Positions 1-12,689 of a stretch of DNA of 64,000 nucleotides are shown piece by piece (positions within the stretch are counted from its first letter, which is position 1; each line of letters starts with the position of its first letter). The translations under genes were made by a program, and so were the position numbers. The notes beneath the pieces were generated by a model that worked only from the letters and a program-made list of their open reading frames with translations, did not search any database and was not told the DNA's origin. This DNA comes from Dioscorea cayenensis subsp. rotundata (Eukaryota > Streptophyta > Magnoliopsida > Dioscoreales > Dioscoreaceae). The stretch is taken from assembly GCF_009730915.1 (NCBI RefSeq), contig NC_052474.1:7289501-7353500 (forward strand). The letters run 5' to 3'.

Positions 1-726
1 TACCATGTAAAAAGTAGGAACCAATTTTCTTATTGATGGAGGGAGGCAAGGGTCTCTTTGTATAGGAATAGACCCAAGCCAAAACTAGGAATAAATCAAC
101 TATACATAACAATAAGCAAGAAAGAAAAAAGAATGAGAAGGAAAGTCTAAATAAAGACATATAGTTGTCTCTTATTGGTTTCCAACAGTAATGGGGTAAA
201 TCAAGAGTATCCCCCTAAGCATTGATTTGTTTGAGCAAACTCCTATTTTCTCTCCCGTATAATGGTTTTGGCATTGAATTTTGGAATAAAGTATGTCTAA
301 ATTTTTGTTTATAGCATTGCTGTGTATTGCACATGGAGTTGCTTATATGTAAGCTATCTATGGGCCGTGGCATTAATTCTCCAAGTCGTCTGTCTGTAAC
401 TGCTCTTGCAGTATATTTTTCATCCTTTTCCCCCTCACTCTCTTAATCAATCATGCTTAATGTTTAGATGTGTTCTTTCAACTTCATCCCTCATTGAGAT
501 GGAAACAGTGCCAGATTTCTCAAAAGGAGCAATATGGATTTTTCTGAACCTTCCTCCTTTACAATTTTTGTTGCTGGTAGTTGCGTCTTTTGTTGCTTCT
601 GATGAATTTTTGTGAATTTGTATGCAGCTTATTAGTCTTGTAGTATGAGGCATTTATTTTTGTTAATGATTTGTTTTACTGGAGCATATTGCTGCTGATG
701 ACATTGACACTTGCTCTTTTTTCTAG
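1..726 (+). other. Probable intron of the DCP5-like gene
   Basis: No reading frame resembling DCP5 was found here. The stretch is AT-rich and ends in a pyrimidine-rich tract plus AG at 725-726, the acceptor of the first exon recognised. It most likely is intron, though a short upstream exon could have been missed. Confidence 0.5.
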
Positions 727-1593
727 ACAAATGGAAGTGCCTTTTACAGCCATCAGAATAACAGAGGTCGTGGGAGAGGAAGAGGAAATGGGGTATTGCT
801 TTTCTTTCCTTCATATTTCTTGATATATGGCATGTATATTTGTTGAAAGAGCTCAGTTAAGAGCACACTGGTCATTTTATCAAATCTTTCTAGATAATGA
901 TATCAGAAATTCACACACAATAATATGGATCTATATTTGAGTTCCATTAAATTGGAATTTGTCAATGGTCTTGCAGTATCAGCGGCCGATTACAAAATTC
1001 ACTGAAGATTTTGATTTCACTGCAATGAATGAAAAATTCAAAAAGGATGAGGTATGGGGTCATCTTGGTAAAAATAAAGGCTTGTCAAGAGACACAGAAG
1101 ATGCGAAGGATGAAGTTGCTGATGAGGAAGAAGGTGCTGAAGCTGAAGGGAATGACAAAAAGGTTTAGACCAACTTCTCATTTCATTGCTTTGTGCTACT
1201 TAAATGTTTGTTCCGCAAGCACTGTTTAATATCCTTGAAAGGCTAACTAGCTTGTGTTGTCCTTCTGAAGCCTGTTTATGTGAAGGATGATTTCTTTGAT
1301 TCACTCTCATCCAACACACTGGATCCTGGGTCAAAGAATGGAAGGATGAAGTTCTCTGAGCAGATGAAAATAGATACAGAGGTAGGTAAATCTCTCTTCT
1401 TGTTTGGATTTCATCGTAAATAACAAGTTGCGCCCTATGTATGCAGACATTTGGTGATTTTCCAAGGCACCGGCCAAACCGCGGTGGTGGTCGAGGTCCT
1501 CGTGGTGGACGCACACGGGGTTCATTCTATGGTAGAGGGTATGGTTATGCAGGAAGGGGCCGCGGTCAAGCTGCTCCGAGCTGGGCATCCTAG
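727..1593 (+). CDS. DCP5: DCP5/LSM14-family mRNA decapping regulator, C-terminal exons (partial)
   Basis: Four exons can be read: 727-792, 977-1162, 1271-1381 and 1447-1593 (TAG stop). All have GT/AG borders and all junctions are phase 0. The encoded tail has the order expected of the LSM14/Scd6/DCP5 family: an RG-rich patch ([12 protein letters not shown]), an FDF box ([17 protein letters not shown]), an acidic stretch, an FFD box ([16 protein letters not shown]), a TFG box ([14 protein letters not shown]) and a glycine/arginine-rich C-terminus ending in APSWAS. In this family the FDF/FFD/TFG motifs bind DEAD-box helicase and decapping partners, and the protein promotes decapping and P-body formation in the cytoplasm. 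The N-terminal LSm domain is not in the window, so the gene starts to the left. The family assignment rests on motif order; the symbol is by homology to the Arabidopsis gene. Confidence 0.92.
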
Positions 1594-2262
1594 AAAAATT
1601 CCTGCTGACAATAGATAAGCATAATCTAGTTATATGTAGGAGACTGACACGGCTGTGAACTCATGTTGCTGGAAATAAGAGGAATCCAGTGAAGACTGGG
1701 ACGAACTTCATCTGTGTGGAAATAATTCCATCTGGCTTGTCTGCTAAAAAGAAAGACTTTGTTAAATGGAGGGTCTCTTAAGTATGTCATACTTGCATAT
1801 GTAGCAGTGTTGAGCATCATATATATGCCTGCTTTTAAGCTTCAACTTTTTTGTGCTTATTATGGGAAAAAAAGAAAAAAAAGAAAAGCAGTTGAGGCTT
1901 GGCTTATATGGGAGTATTCAAGCTAAATATAGAACATGCATCAGTTTTCTTAAATGAAGTAAAGGAGCATAGATGATTCCATAAAGATTAGTTATCAACT
2001 TGGGGTTTTTCAGATGTTTATTGATGTTATCTTTTGGAATTTGAAACTGAAATCATTAAAAATAAACAACAATATGAATGAGAAGTGCTGATGTAGGTTT
2101 TTCTGTTAAAATAATCATGCATGTCATCAAAATGAAATAAAAATAAAAATAAGCATGCATAAGCTCTCATTGATTAAATCATTGGAAAATTCATGTGATA
2201 TGTAAAAATAAGCAAAAATCAAATTATATATATATATATATATATATGAAGTAAAAACAGAA
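1594..2262. other. 3' flank of the DCP5-like gene, no gene seen
   Basis: The 3' UTR and intergenic DNA are AT-rich. A TA dinucleotide run lies at about 2224-2247. Nothing coding was recognised. Confidence 0.5.
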
Positions 2263-2480
2263 GTTTGTTGATGGTCCTGAGTCAATTGACATCGGGTCCT
2301 TTATGTAGGGTTTTTGTCTTGGGTAGAGTGTGGCTTCCCGAGTTCGATCCTTGCCCAACTCAAGATGAGGGCATTGTGGCGTAGAGTATGGCTCCCATGT
2401 GCCGCCCTTTGATTAGACGTTTGTCACCCTCCCCACGTGCCGCCCCTTGATTAGACGCTTGTCACCCTAAAAAGTCTTTA
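2263..2480 (+). repeat. SINE-like unit with B-box and a duplicated 37-mer
   Basis: This GC-richer island contains GAGTTCGATCC (2340-2350), which fits the RNA polymerase III B box, preceded by a tRNA-head-like segment near 2277-2300. Downstream, a 37-nt unit is present twice in tandem (2394-2430 and 2432-2468) with only a few mismatches, including GATTAGACG and TTGTCACCCT. No poly(A) tail or target-site duplication was found, so assignment as a tRNA-derived SINE is tentative. Confidence 0.38.
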
Positions 2481-2866
2481 ATCAGCAAGAACTGAGAAGA
2501 AAGTTGAACATCAATTTGTATTACTGTGATTGATGCTGATCCTTTTAACGCCATTCCCATTCAACTCTTATCTGATTTAAACCAAACCCATCTATATTAT
2601 TAATAAATATAGAACTTTAGCAAATATAATAATAATTTTATTATCAGTCAGGCTGTCAGCTATACAAAAGAAGAGGAAGAGGGATCTTTGAATAAATGTG
2701 AGGAAGGGAGGACCTTTACGAATAAAAGTTTAATGTAATGGGAGGTATTTTCGGAAATAAAGTTGAAACAAAGGGTGTTATATGAAAAAAATCCTTTATT
2801 TAGATATATATTTTTTATTGGGTTTCATTTTCGTCTCACCTACTCCAAGGATCCCGATCGGGAAGC
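2481..2866. other. Upstream region of cytochrome b561 gene
   Basis: AT-rich sequence becoming GC-richer just before the start codon. No defined promoter element was identified with confidence. Confidence 0.3.
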
Positions 2867-3012
2867 ATGGCGGCTCCGATGGTCCACTTCCCCATCGTCC
2901 TCGTTATCCGGCTACTCGGCGTCGCCGCCGCTGCCACGGTGCTCACCTGGGCTCTTCATTTCCGCGGGGGCATGTCCCTCATCTCCGAGAACAAGGATCT
3001 CATCTTCAATGT

Positions 3013-3057
<45 letters not shown>

Positions 3058-5501
3058 TAGGATGCAATGCTGATTTGATCCTGTTCCTATTTGTTCTTTT
3101 TTTTGGTTAAATTTCTTGTATTTGTGGTTAAATGGACTTGCTCGCTCAAATTCTCTCCTTTTGTGCGAAAAAATTTACAGCATGAGATTATTAGTGTAGA
3201 TGAATCCTCTATTGCTAATTGTGAGTGTTTTAGTGATTGCTGGATCTTTTAGTGTCTTAATTTTCAATTTTGGAGCCTCATCAATCTAATTTTTGCTTGA
3301 TAATAGTGTATATGGTGAAGGTCAACATTTGTGGTTTTCACTGTCGGATAATTATCTAAAAGATTAACATGTTGCAAGTTTTGTAATTGTTCATTAGATA
3401 ACATGTTTTAGTGAACTAATTATGCATTTGAGCTTTCAATCATTCATAGAGTTCTCTCTGGACTTTCCATATTACCTAACCAATAACCGGTTTCACAATA
3501 AACTATAAACATCCATAGAGTTCTCTGTGTCTGATTTTTTAGGTAGTTGAAAGTTTGATTCATCTATCCATCTTTCTATATCTTTTCTGTTGTTCTGTTT
3601 GAGTTGGCTAATGTTAATTAGAAATGTGCCTTTTATAATGTTTGTCTTTAGCTTCTTGTCTGAAAAGGAAAAATCATCCTTAATTCATGGCATTGTCTGA
3701 TGTCAAGTAGTAATGCCCCATATGTGATGCTTGCTTATTGCATGTTGCATGAAAGGGAAAATTCATCCTTAATAAATAAGATAGGATAAGATTTTATGAT
3801 AAATTGGTTAACCAAGTCTGAAATAAATGAATATGTATTGAAGAAATGGAAATTTTAGGATGTTGCGTTCAGTTTTAACATTTTTTATTTCATTTTATTG
3901 GGATCTGTTTTCTACCTATATTATGACTGACTGGGATAGTGGTTTGCTACATGTATGATATATGCTTCTTTATGTTTGCCTTTGTGATGCGGGTGAAATG
4001 TATCACCATCGATTGATTGGCATAGATACCCACCTGACAGTGTAAATTTGAAAATTTAATGTTGTGTATTTTAAGAATACTTTTTCTCTTAACTTATTTA
4101 CAATGCATCTTTGTAGGTTCATCCTGTACTAATGGTGATTGGATTCATCTTATTGAATGGCGAAGGTAAAGTGGTTTAATTCTTATGCATTTTTTCAGCT
4201 AGTTGTGACATTCATTATGAAGCAGGACAATGGCAGTAAAATCATGTTCCTTTCAAATGGTGGTTTTTTGGGATGATTTTGTGAACTTGACTACCCCAAG
4301 TAAACCATTTTACTTTTAGATTTCTAAACCAATCTCAGCTTTTTCTTCTCATGCTAAGTAATATCAGTTCTTACATTTTGAATATCACTGACAAAAGGTT
4401 CCCTTTGAAAGTACAACATAAATCATAGTTAATGGCTAGAGGCGCAGGATTCTTTCATCATTTTTCACTTCTTGTTGAACTTGATATGGTGGTAATCTTT
4501 ATGCATTTGAAATATCTTTAATCAAATCAGACTGGTGAATTTTAGGAGAATCATCTTCATTTAACAAATTTTTATCCAAAACAAGCGGAGACCATTCCTT
4601 TCACGGAACTGAGAATCAGTAATACTATTTATGGGGATGAGAAGAAATGATATAATGAACTTATTGTGAGAGGAAAGTCAAAATGCATGTTCATGTTTTC
4701 CTTTACATTGTACATTTAGTTTGGGTATTTAAATTTGCAAGAAAAATCGAAAGTTTCCTCTCAATAGGAGAGATGGATGAATGTATACATTGAGTTACTT
4801 CTTTATTGTATATGCAACAATAAAGTCTTGGCATCAGTCTTACTAAATTATTTGTTTATTTTTGTGCTTAATCATTGACATGTGTAACCACAGGCATATT
4901 GGCCTACAAGACTATTGGAGGAACAAAGAATTTCAAGAAGGCAGTGCACCTTGCTGTTCAATTCCTTGCCTTCTTTTTGGGTCTTATTGGCATATGGGCA
5001 GCTTTGAAGTTCCACAACGAAAAGGGCATTGACAATTTCTACAGCCTGCATTCATGGTTGGGCCTAGCATGTCTCTTCTTGTTCGGCATTCAGGTGTTCC
5101 CCAAGTTGCAATATTTTGTTCAATCATTCTTTTAACCAAACATATCTACTTTCTCTGCATTGCCCCGTCTGAAGCTTTGGTACATCTGTTCACAGTGGGG
5201 CGCTGGATTTGCAACCTTCTGGTACCCTGGTGGCTCGAGAAATAGCCGAGCTTTCCTACTTCCATGGCATGTTTTTCTTGGGATATACATCTACATCCTT
5301 GCTGTTGCCACTGCAGTTACCGGCATATTGGAAAAGGCCACTTTCCTCCAAAGCAGCAGTATAATTTCCCGCTACTCAACCGAAGCTTTTCTATTGAACT
5401 CCCTGGGCTTGTTACTTGTATTTTTGGCTGGTTTCGTTGTACTCGCTGTGGTCACTCCTGCTTCTATCAAAGGTGATGCTCATAAAACTGGCGCAGAGTA
5501 G
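2867..5501 (+). CDS. CYB561: Transmembrane ascorbate-dependent cytochrome b561
   Basis: Exons are 2867-3010, 4117-4165, 4894-5093 and 5196-5501; all borders are GT/AG and phases close to a 232-aa protein. The ATG at 2867 lies just before the first membrane segment. Conserved histidines in the family positions are visible: VHPVLM at the start of exon 2, KKAVHLAVQ and YSLHSW in exon 3, and PWHVFLG in exon 4. These fit the two haem-b ligand pairs. The motif RYSTEA and the phrase WYPGGSRNSRA are also typical of plant CYB561. The family moves electrons across membranes, usually the tonoplast in plants, from cytosolic ascorbate to monodehydroascorbate or ferric acceptors. Exon 1 is followed within a few bases by a TC dinucleotide run. 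The gene appears complete and intact. Confidence 0.95.
3015..3055 (+). repeat. (TC)n microsatellite at the start of cytochrome b561 intron 1
   Basis: About 20 TC units start 4-5 nt after the GT donor at 3011. Confidence 0.9.
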
Positions 5502-7210
5502 AATTTAGTTGATTAGTTCTTGATTTTCTTTTCTTACAGGGGACATTATTGATTCATATTGAGTGCGAGTTCTTTGTAAAAACCATCAGTGTTGCCTTCA
5601 TAACTCAAGATTGTGGACTCATACATGTGAAATGAAGTAATATTCACAAAAATAAACTGCAGAAAAGTGATGATTTGCTGGATTTATGAACTTCTTGTTT
5701 TGGATAATAGATTGAAGGCAGTTATGAATGAAACTGTAAACCCTAACTTTTCCTTATTTGAGTTTGTTATTGTACAGACATGATCATTTTTTACTTACTG
5801 CAAGGTTATTTTGATGATGATTTAGGTAGAGAATTTCAGATGATCAAATTCTGGTGAAAGAGAGAGAGAGTAGATAATTTATCATAACAAAGGCTAACAG
5901 GTAGGTAGCCACATTGATTAGGGATTTTGGTTGGTGCAACTGCTGAAATCATGATATCGACTTTTACAATACTCTAATTTCAAGGACTAAATTGATTGTG
6001 TTTTTCGGTGGTGTTATCATTAACTCTCATGCTACTCAAATTTCATCATGTATCTTTTTATTTTTCTATGAAAAGAGTGATCTTATTATCCTTTTGATAT
6101 GATCATGTTATTGCACATTGGTTCAAGTACTAATGACAACTTTTATTGATATAATTAAATTTAACTTTTGGTTCTAAATGTTTTTTTTATTAAAAACCAA
6201 ATAAGGTATAATTGATTTGTTCCTTCTAATGGGAGCATCTTTATAAGTTCTGCTCAATTTCCAAACTTCATGTTATTACTCATAAAACCTTTTGGTTAGA
6301 GTATATCCTAAGTAATCCTACATTATATATATATATATATTGTGTGTGTTTTTATAGTCACTAATACACCTGAAGTTCCAATGTTCACTCTTATGATACT
6401 CATGGTAGCACCAAAATCAAGAAAATGATCAAGTTTTTTTTGGAATTATTACTAAAATTCAAATACTATTTTTCATAATAATTCAGTTTACAAAAAAAAG
6501 AAAAGAAACATAACCATCATCCTCTCTTTTGAACTTGAAATACTGTATTAAATACCAAGTACAATCCAAACTTCACTGGAACTCCAAAAAGACTACAATC
6601 CTTAACTAACCAAACCCTCTCATTAAATTTTCACAACCATGCCTTGCCAACCAAAACATATCAATATGAATATGAATGAATATATACACAGCATTGAATA
6701 ACAATAAAAACTTGATTCAAAACTCCTCCATAGCTAAATAGCTAATCTTCCAAATAATAATAATAATAATAAATAAAAAGGGAACAAACCAACAAAGTGA
6801 ATGATCTATGGCCCCTCCAATGGCAACACACACTCATGCATCCCATTCCCATCACTAGTCCAATCACCATGACACCTTGTATTAGTAGTAGCACTAGTAG
6901 TAGCCTTTTTCCATTTCCATTGTGGGGTTTTGCATCACTAACAACACTAGCATGATCACAACTCCAACATGTTGTCAATTCACTTGATATGAACCCAATT
7001 GAAGGGGGTCCATCTAGTGTACTAACAAGGACATAAACACAAGCATGCCAAGCATTTCATGATAATTAAAGGCTAAGACCTTTCTCATTCTTGTGTGCTT
7101 AGACACTAAAACATTGATCTCTTGTTATTGTCTAGCATACACATGCATGCAATTGATGCTTGTTTTCTTGCTCTCAATCTTCTTCCCTGCTATTCAATGC
7201 TTCTTTTTGC

Positions 7211-7257
<47 letters not shown>

Positions 7258-10200
7258 CCGACATTGTTTTAATAATTCATTATTTTGAAAGTTATGAGCA
7301 TATTAGAATTTTTACATTTTAAGTAGATTTGGATTTCAAGTTTAAATTCTTATTGAAACTCTAATTAATGCATTTTTTTAATTATTTATAAAGAAGTTGC
7401 ATAGAGAAAGAGAACGATAGACAGGTCTAAAAATTAGCTAATATCAGTGCAAAAGTTCACTTTTTATATTTTATATTATGTGAGAAATCTCTATCTACTC
7501 CTAGAACATTTTTGTTAGCGTGTTTCATATGTTTCTTTCATTGTTAGAGGGCTATTTTTCTTTTAATCAATGTAACTTTTTTTTTATTATAAAAAAAATA
7601 GAAATTATATCTAACTTTAAAATGGCTGAGGATGATAAATTTATTTGATGATAATAATAATAATAATAGTTGATTTTTTATTTTAAATAATTTTATTATT
7701 ATATATTTAAAACTTCTTGTTTTTTTAGGAAATATATTTAAATGGAGGAAATATATATTTAAAACTTATTTGAACAAAAAGCAATAGAAATTCACACAAA
7801 AATGGGGGACTTTAGGCACACATGGTGGAGGCCATTTAATGGCACTTAAATGGGGGGTGAGAGCCTTGGATGGTCCAAAGATGTGGGACCAAACTAAGTA
7901 AAGAGCAAATGGCCGAAAGGTGTTGGACCCGAACCCAAATCCAAAACCAAATTGGACTGATGTGTTTGGATTGGAACCCGGACTTGATTTGGTCCCCCCA
8001 CTCTTTTGTTTGTGGGTATTCCTCACATTACTCTCTATTTTTCTTTTTTTTCTTTTTTTTTTCTTTAATCAATTAGATTTGGGACATCAAATGTTGGCCA
8101 ACCTGTCCTACATCTTCAACACCTTTGACTTGATTGATCTATAACATGACTCTTCTCATTGTTTTCTCCTTCTTTTTTATAAATATTGTTTGCTTCATTG
8201 CCAAATTCATATATATATATATATATATATATATAGTGCAGAAGAAAAAGGTAATTGTGTGTTTATCTTGTAAAGCTTATATTCATTTACATACAACCAT
8301 ATAGATAATTATTCACTCGGTCCTTATATGTTTGTCGTATTCCAAAGCATTAATTAATTTTTTTTCTTCTACTTTAACCATACGTAACTTCTCTACAACA
8401 AATGTAATAAATTGAAAAAAGAGAAATATTTTTATTAAAAATAATTAGAAAAAAAAAAGTAGGAGAAAGACTAAACATTTAAACTGGAAAATACAATAAA
8501 AAGTGTATAGATTAAGATAAATTTCAGTAAAATTAATTAATTTTAATTTTAATTTTTTAATATATGTGATTCGGACGAGAGGGAGTATAACTCAACATTT
8601 AATGCAATTTTTTTTTAATGAAACTTATACATTAAACTCTTTCGCACTTATATTTATGATGATGATGATGATGATGACAATTAAGGCATTGATAATTAAG
8701 TACAGTACTTATTTTTACACCTCATGAGCTAAAACAGTGATTCCTGATTGGTTAGAATTTTTATTTATTTTATATTTTATTTTAATTTTGAGAAAAAGAA
8801 ACAAAAATTTATCATTCCTTATCTTTTTTTTTTAATGTGCTGGTCTACCACTGAGTGACTTATACACAAGGTATGTATCAAAGAGGAGAGCATGACATTT
8901 CTAATCTCTTTCTCTTGTCTTTTATTAATGTGACAATGCATACAAAGGTTACTTAAATGAGGTTCTTCATTGCACATGGGTTGTGGCCTCCACTCTCTCT
9001 TTTTATTTCATTACTCATCACTATTCCTCAAATTCAATAAAACTTTTTTCCCAAAAAGTCAGTGCCAGAGAACTTGCTTTGCTTCTCTAGGTAGTATAAT
9101 GCAGCACTTTAGGCCAAACAAATCTCTTCTGCCTAATCCATAATCATACTCCAATTTATCTAAATTGCCATAAGCTTTTGGACCATAGGAATTTGTATAT
9201 TACAATGTTGATAAATCTCTCCACACATATACGTTTATTATTACTATTATTATTATTGTTATTATTATTATATCTTAATAATATATTTAAAAAAGAGTTA
9301 AATGTTTTAATCTTCAGCATTAGAGTCAAGTATTTTATTACTGATTTATTACATAAATGATAATTCATAAATTTTTTGTTACATATTAAATATATATATA
9401 TATATTTTTAAGAGGGATATTTTTTACATTAACAAAAGGATAAGAATGAGTGAAGTGTAATTATATATAAAAATGTGGAACAAGAGCCAATTTGGATTGA
9501 AGTGTCATGTTATGGCTTTGTTCTGTTACAGTGTCCCAATCACTTGCAACTTTATTTGGAGGAAAAATCAAGGGACATGCATGTGGATTGCTGATCAAAC
9601 AAACCCTAATTGACTGTTCTTTATGGTCAAATGGTCCTGTTTTTTTGGTTGTCCATTTCAACAAAGTTAGGAGTTAGGCTACAAAAGGGAAGGCATGACA
9701 CACAAGCGAGCATGCATATATATTTATATATATACATATATATATCTTATGAGGTTGGTGGCCTTTTTTAGTTATGGAAATCATATTTAATCTCAAGGCT
9801 CATTGTGCTCAAGATTAAATAAATAACTAAATTTAGCAGGGTCAACTCTCATTGGATGTAGACTCTTAATTAGGGACACGTCACAGTTGCATTAATATTC
9901 ATTTCTATTAGTTGTCCAAGTATTAAAAACAAATAAATAAATAAATAAAATTCCAAAGCCATTAGATTTGAGTAGGTAATGATACTAATTCAGAGTTTTT
10001 AGGAGAGGGAAAAAAGTGATAAAGGTTCATAATTTATATAAAAAAATAACTATATGAGAGTTTAAATTTTCATACGGACATCAATAATCTCAAAATGAAG
10101 GAGTGTAAGACATTAATCTGTGTCTACCCTTTGATAAACTAGGACTTGTTCCCTATATCAAATAAATTAATAAATAAATCAAAATTAATCACATTGAGAA

Positions 10201-11392
10201 AGAATAAATTTAAACTCTAAAAAAATGTATTTTTTATTTTCTCGTTTATAATCTTATTAAAACTTAAGAATAATTCATGAGCAAACATCAATTACTCAAC
10301 CCTTATCAACACATTTCTCTCTCTCTCTCTCTATTTCTATTTGTCCACGTAGCAAAGAAATTGAGCCAATGATTGACTAAAATGGAACAATCTTATCAAT
10401 TTACACAAACCTACATGCATATATTTTATGATGGTTACCACTCAATGTTATAATTCAGCACTTTGTTTTCATATCAACAATGTTCATTTTATTGTTTCTT
10501 AGCAATTATTGTTTCATGCTGACCTACATAATGTCTCTTCATGGCAATCTAATTCTTTGCTTTGATTGTTATATTCATGTTGATTAGTTAGTCACAAACC
10601 ATGAATTGTTCATAAAACTGTTCATAATATGGATAGCATATCTAGCCATTGCTTGTTAAGAGTTTGTTCATATTCATATTAGGTGACTAAATATTCACAT
10701 CATTTAAACTATTAAATTATCCTCAATTTGAATTCATATGTTTTTTTTTTGAAATAAAAATTCAAAATTAAGTTTTTGCGATAATATGTTTGCGATGCGT
10801 GACATCACTTGAATTATATTTGTAGTGATCTTAATAATCTCCTTTCCATTTTCAAAGGTTGCCTAACTTTGTTTTAGCAAAATTAAGTGCCTATAGATTG
10901 AAAAATAATTCAATTTTTAATTTTAATTATTTTCTATAATTACATCATCATTCATATTAACATCCAAAAAGAAACTTAGGCATTTCATAAGAGGGGGAAA
11001 AAGAATAATAAACACTATATAGATGGGTCATCGAACTATTTAAACTTTGAATAAATTGTTATTTATGTATTTCTTTTTTTTAAAAAAAGTATTTATGTAT
11101 TTCCTTTATTTAATCATGAAAATATATCAAATTATTTGTTAATATTTCTTAAAAAATAAAAATAAAAGCGAGGATATATAAATTAAAATAGGGTTGGCAC
11201 AAGGAATAACTTCACCTTCAATATCATTTGTATGACGAAATGAAAGGTACTCTCTTTTCCCATTGCCTTGCCTTAAGAGAGAAAGAAAGGATCCATCACT
11301 ATAACAAGTGTTACAAATATCATTGTCCTTCTATGCTTGTTCATCCACAACAAGTAAAGCGAGAAACAAAATAATAATAATAATAATGACAG

Positions 11393-11424
<32 letters not shown>

Positions 11425-12460
11425 CAAAAGATTATGTACCCTTGCATGTGAAAACATGCAAACAAAGTGAGAGATATATAAATGTGCACCTTTTTTTTTT
11501 TTTATCTCTCTAGGAATGCAAATATGAATGATTGATAGGCATGCATTATGTTCCTCTTGTGAGAGTAAAATGGCAAGGAACAATGGAGAATTTATGGGAC
11601 CAGACTTAGCTCAAAGATTGGCATCCCAGAAGAAGATGAGATCCCACTGCTAATTAACTACTGGCTGCTTAAAAGTAGTATCATTTACATTATTAATTAA
11701 GTGTTTTGTTTGAGGGGATTTAAAGATACAGCTGCGCATGCTTTAGGAATCTAAATGCTCAAAGTACCATGTTTTTCTATTAAAACAGGATTTGAAGTTA
11801 CATGAGGTTTAAACCCCTGCTAAAAGTATATATTATTTATTTTGGTATAATTTTGTTGGGTTTAATTATACAAGACTTGTTTGGAGGTATTTTTTACGTA
11901 ATAAGTGCATGTTTACACTATAAAATAATAAAAATAATATATGAGACCAATATATGAGAAGGTTTTTTCTATTTATGTACAAATATATGAGAGAAAAAGG
12001 GAAAAGAAACATATAGAAATTGGAAGTAATCACAAGCCGTGATTAGCCATCCTTTAAAAAAAAACCAAGAAATTAGGAGAAAAAACAAAAGTAGATAGAG
12101 ATGCTTAGCAGCAACTGACAGAGCATGATGGAAGAAATCTTTTTATTATTTTAGGATTTTTAATTTAAATCTTGAAAGGTGTTTTTATTTAATATTTTAT
12201 TATTATTTTAAATTTATTAGTTAGTTTATTTTATCTAATATTTTCTAATTATTTTAGTTTTATTTACTATTATGTACTTAGTTTAGATTTCTATAAATAC
12301 TTATTTTAGATTTGTGAAAGGGGATCGATGAATTGAAATTAATTTTTTTGTTTACTTTATTTTGAGTGTGAGTTCTTGGATTAAAACTGGGTATCCGCTG
12401 CATTAGTAATATCAATGTAGAGTCATTTGCCAAAGATTACTTTGGGGATACAAACACCAA
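5502..12460. other. Long AT-rich intergenic region with simple repeats
   Basis: No host gene was recognised in roughly 7 kb. Short open frames here are low-complexity or translate microsatellites. Visible simple repeats include (TC)n at 7214-7253, (AT)n at 8209-8234, (TTA)n near 9236-9272, (TAA)n near 11371-11423 and several TA runs. A GC-richer patch at about 7800-8000 has no recognisable coding content. The part from about 12150 to 12460 might be the 3' flank of the decayed LINE to its right, but I could not show this. Confidence 0.5.
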
Positions 12461-12470
12461 ACAAGATCAC

Positions 12471-12686
12471 TCACCACCAATGACCAAGTGGTCTATTGGA
12501 AGTCAGGTCCCCATTAAAACTCTTTACAAGTTTTGAGAGTTAGAATCATTGGTGAAGGCACATTTATGGGAGTGTGAGTAGTATTTGTGTGTGGGTGGGG
12601 GCCCCGCCCTCACTTGCTCCACTGAAACTTGTGCACGCCCCTGTTTTTTTTAGTAGCCTAGCCTCTCATTTTAGAAAAAAAAAAAA
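12471..12686 (+). mobile_element. SINE family A, copy 1
   Basis: This 216-bp unit shares its whole length with the copy at 62891-63130. Both start TCACCA, both contain a GTGAAGGCA-type motif, an agtgtga segment, a GC-rich middle (GGGGGCCCCGCCC here) and TTGTGCAC, and both end in a poly(A) tract. It is flanked by a near-perfect direct repeat, ACAAGATCAC at 12461-12470 and ACAAGATCCAC just after the A tail. A promoter-like head with weak A-box (GACCAAGTGG) and B-box (GAGTTAGAATC) resemblance fits a tRNA-derived SINE. It carries no coding sequence and would rely on LINE machinery in trans. Confidence 0.7.
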
Positions 12687-12689
12687 CAA

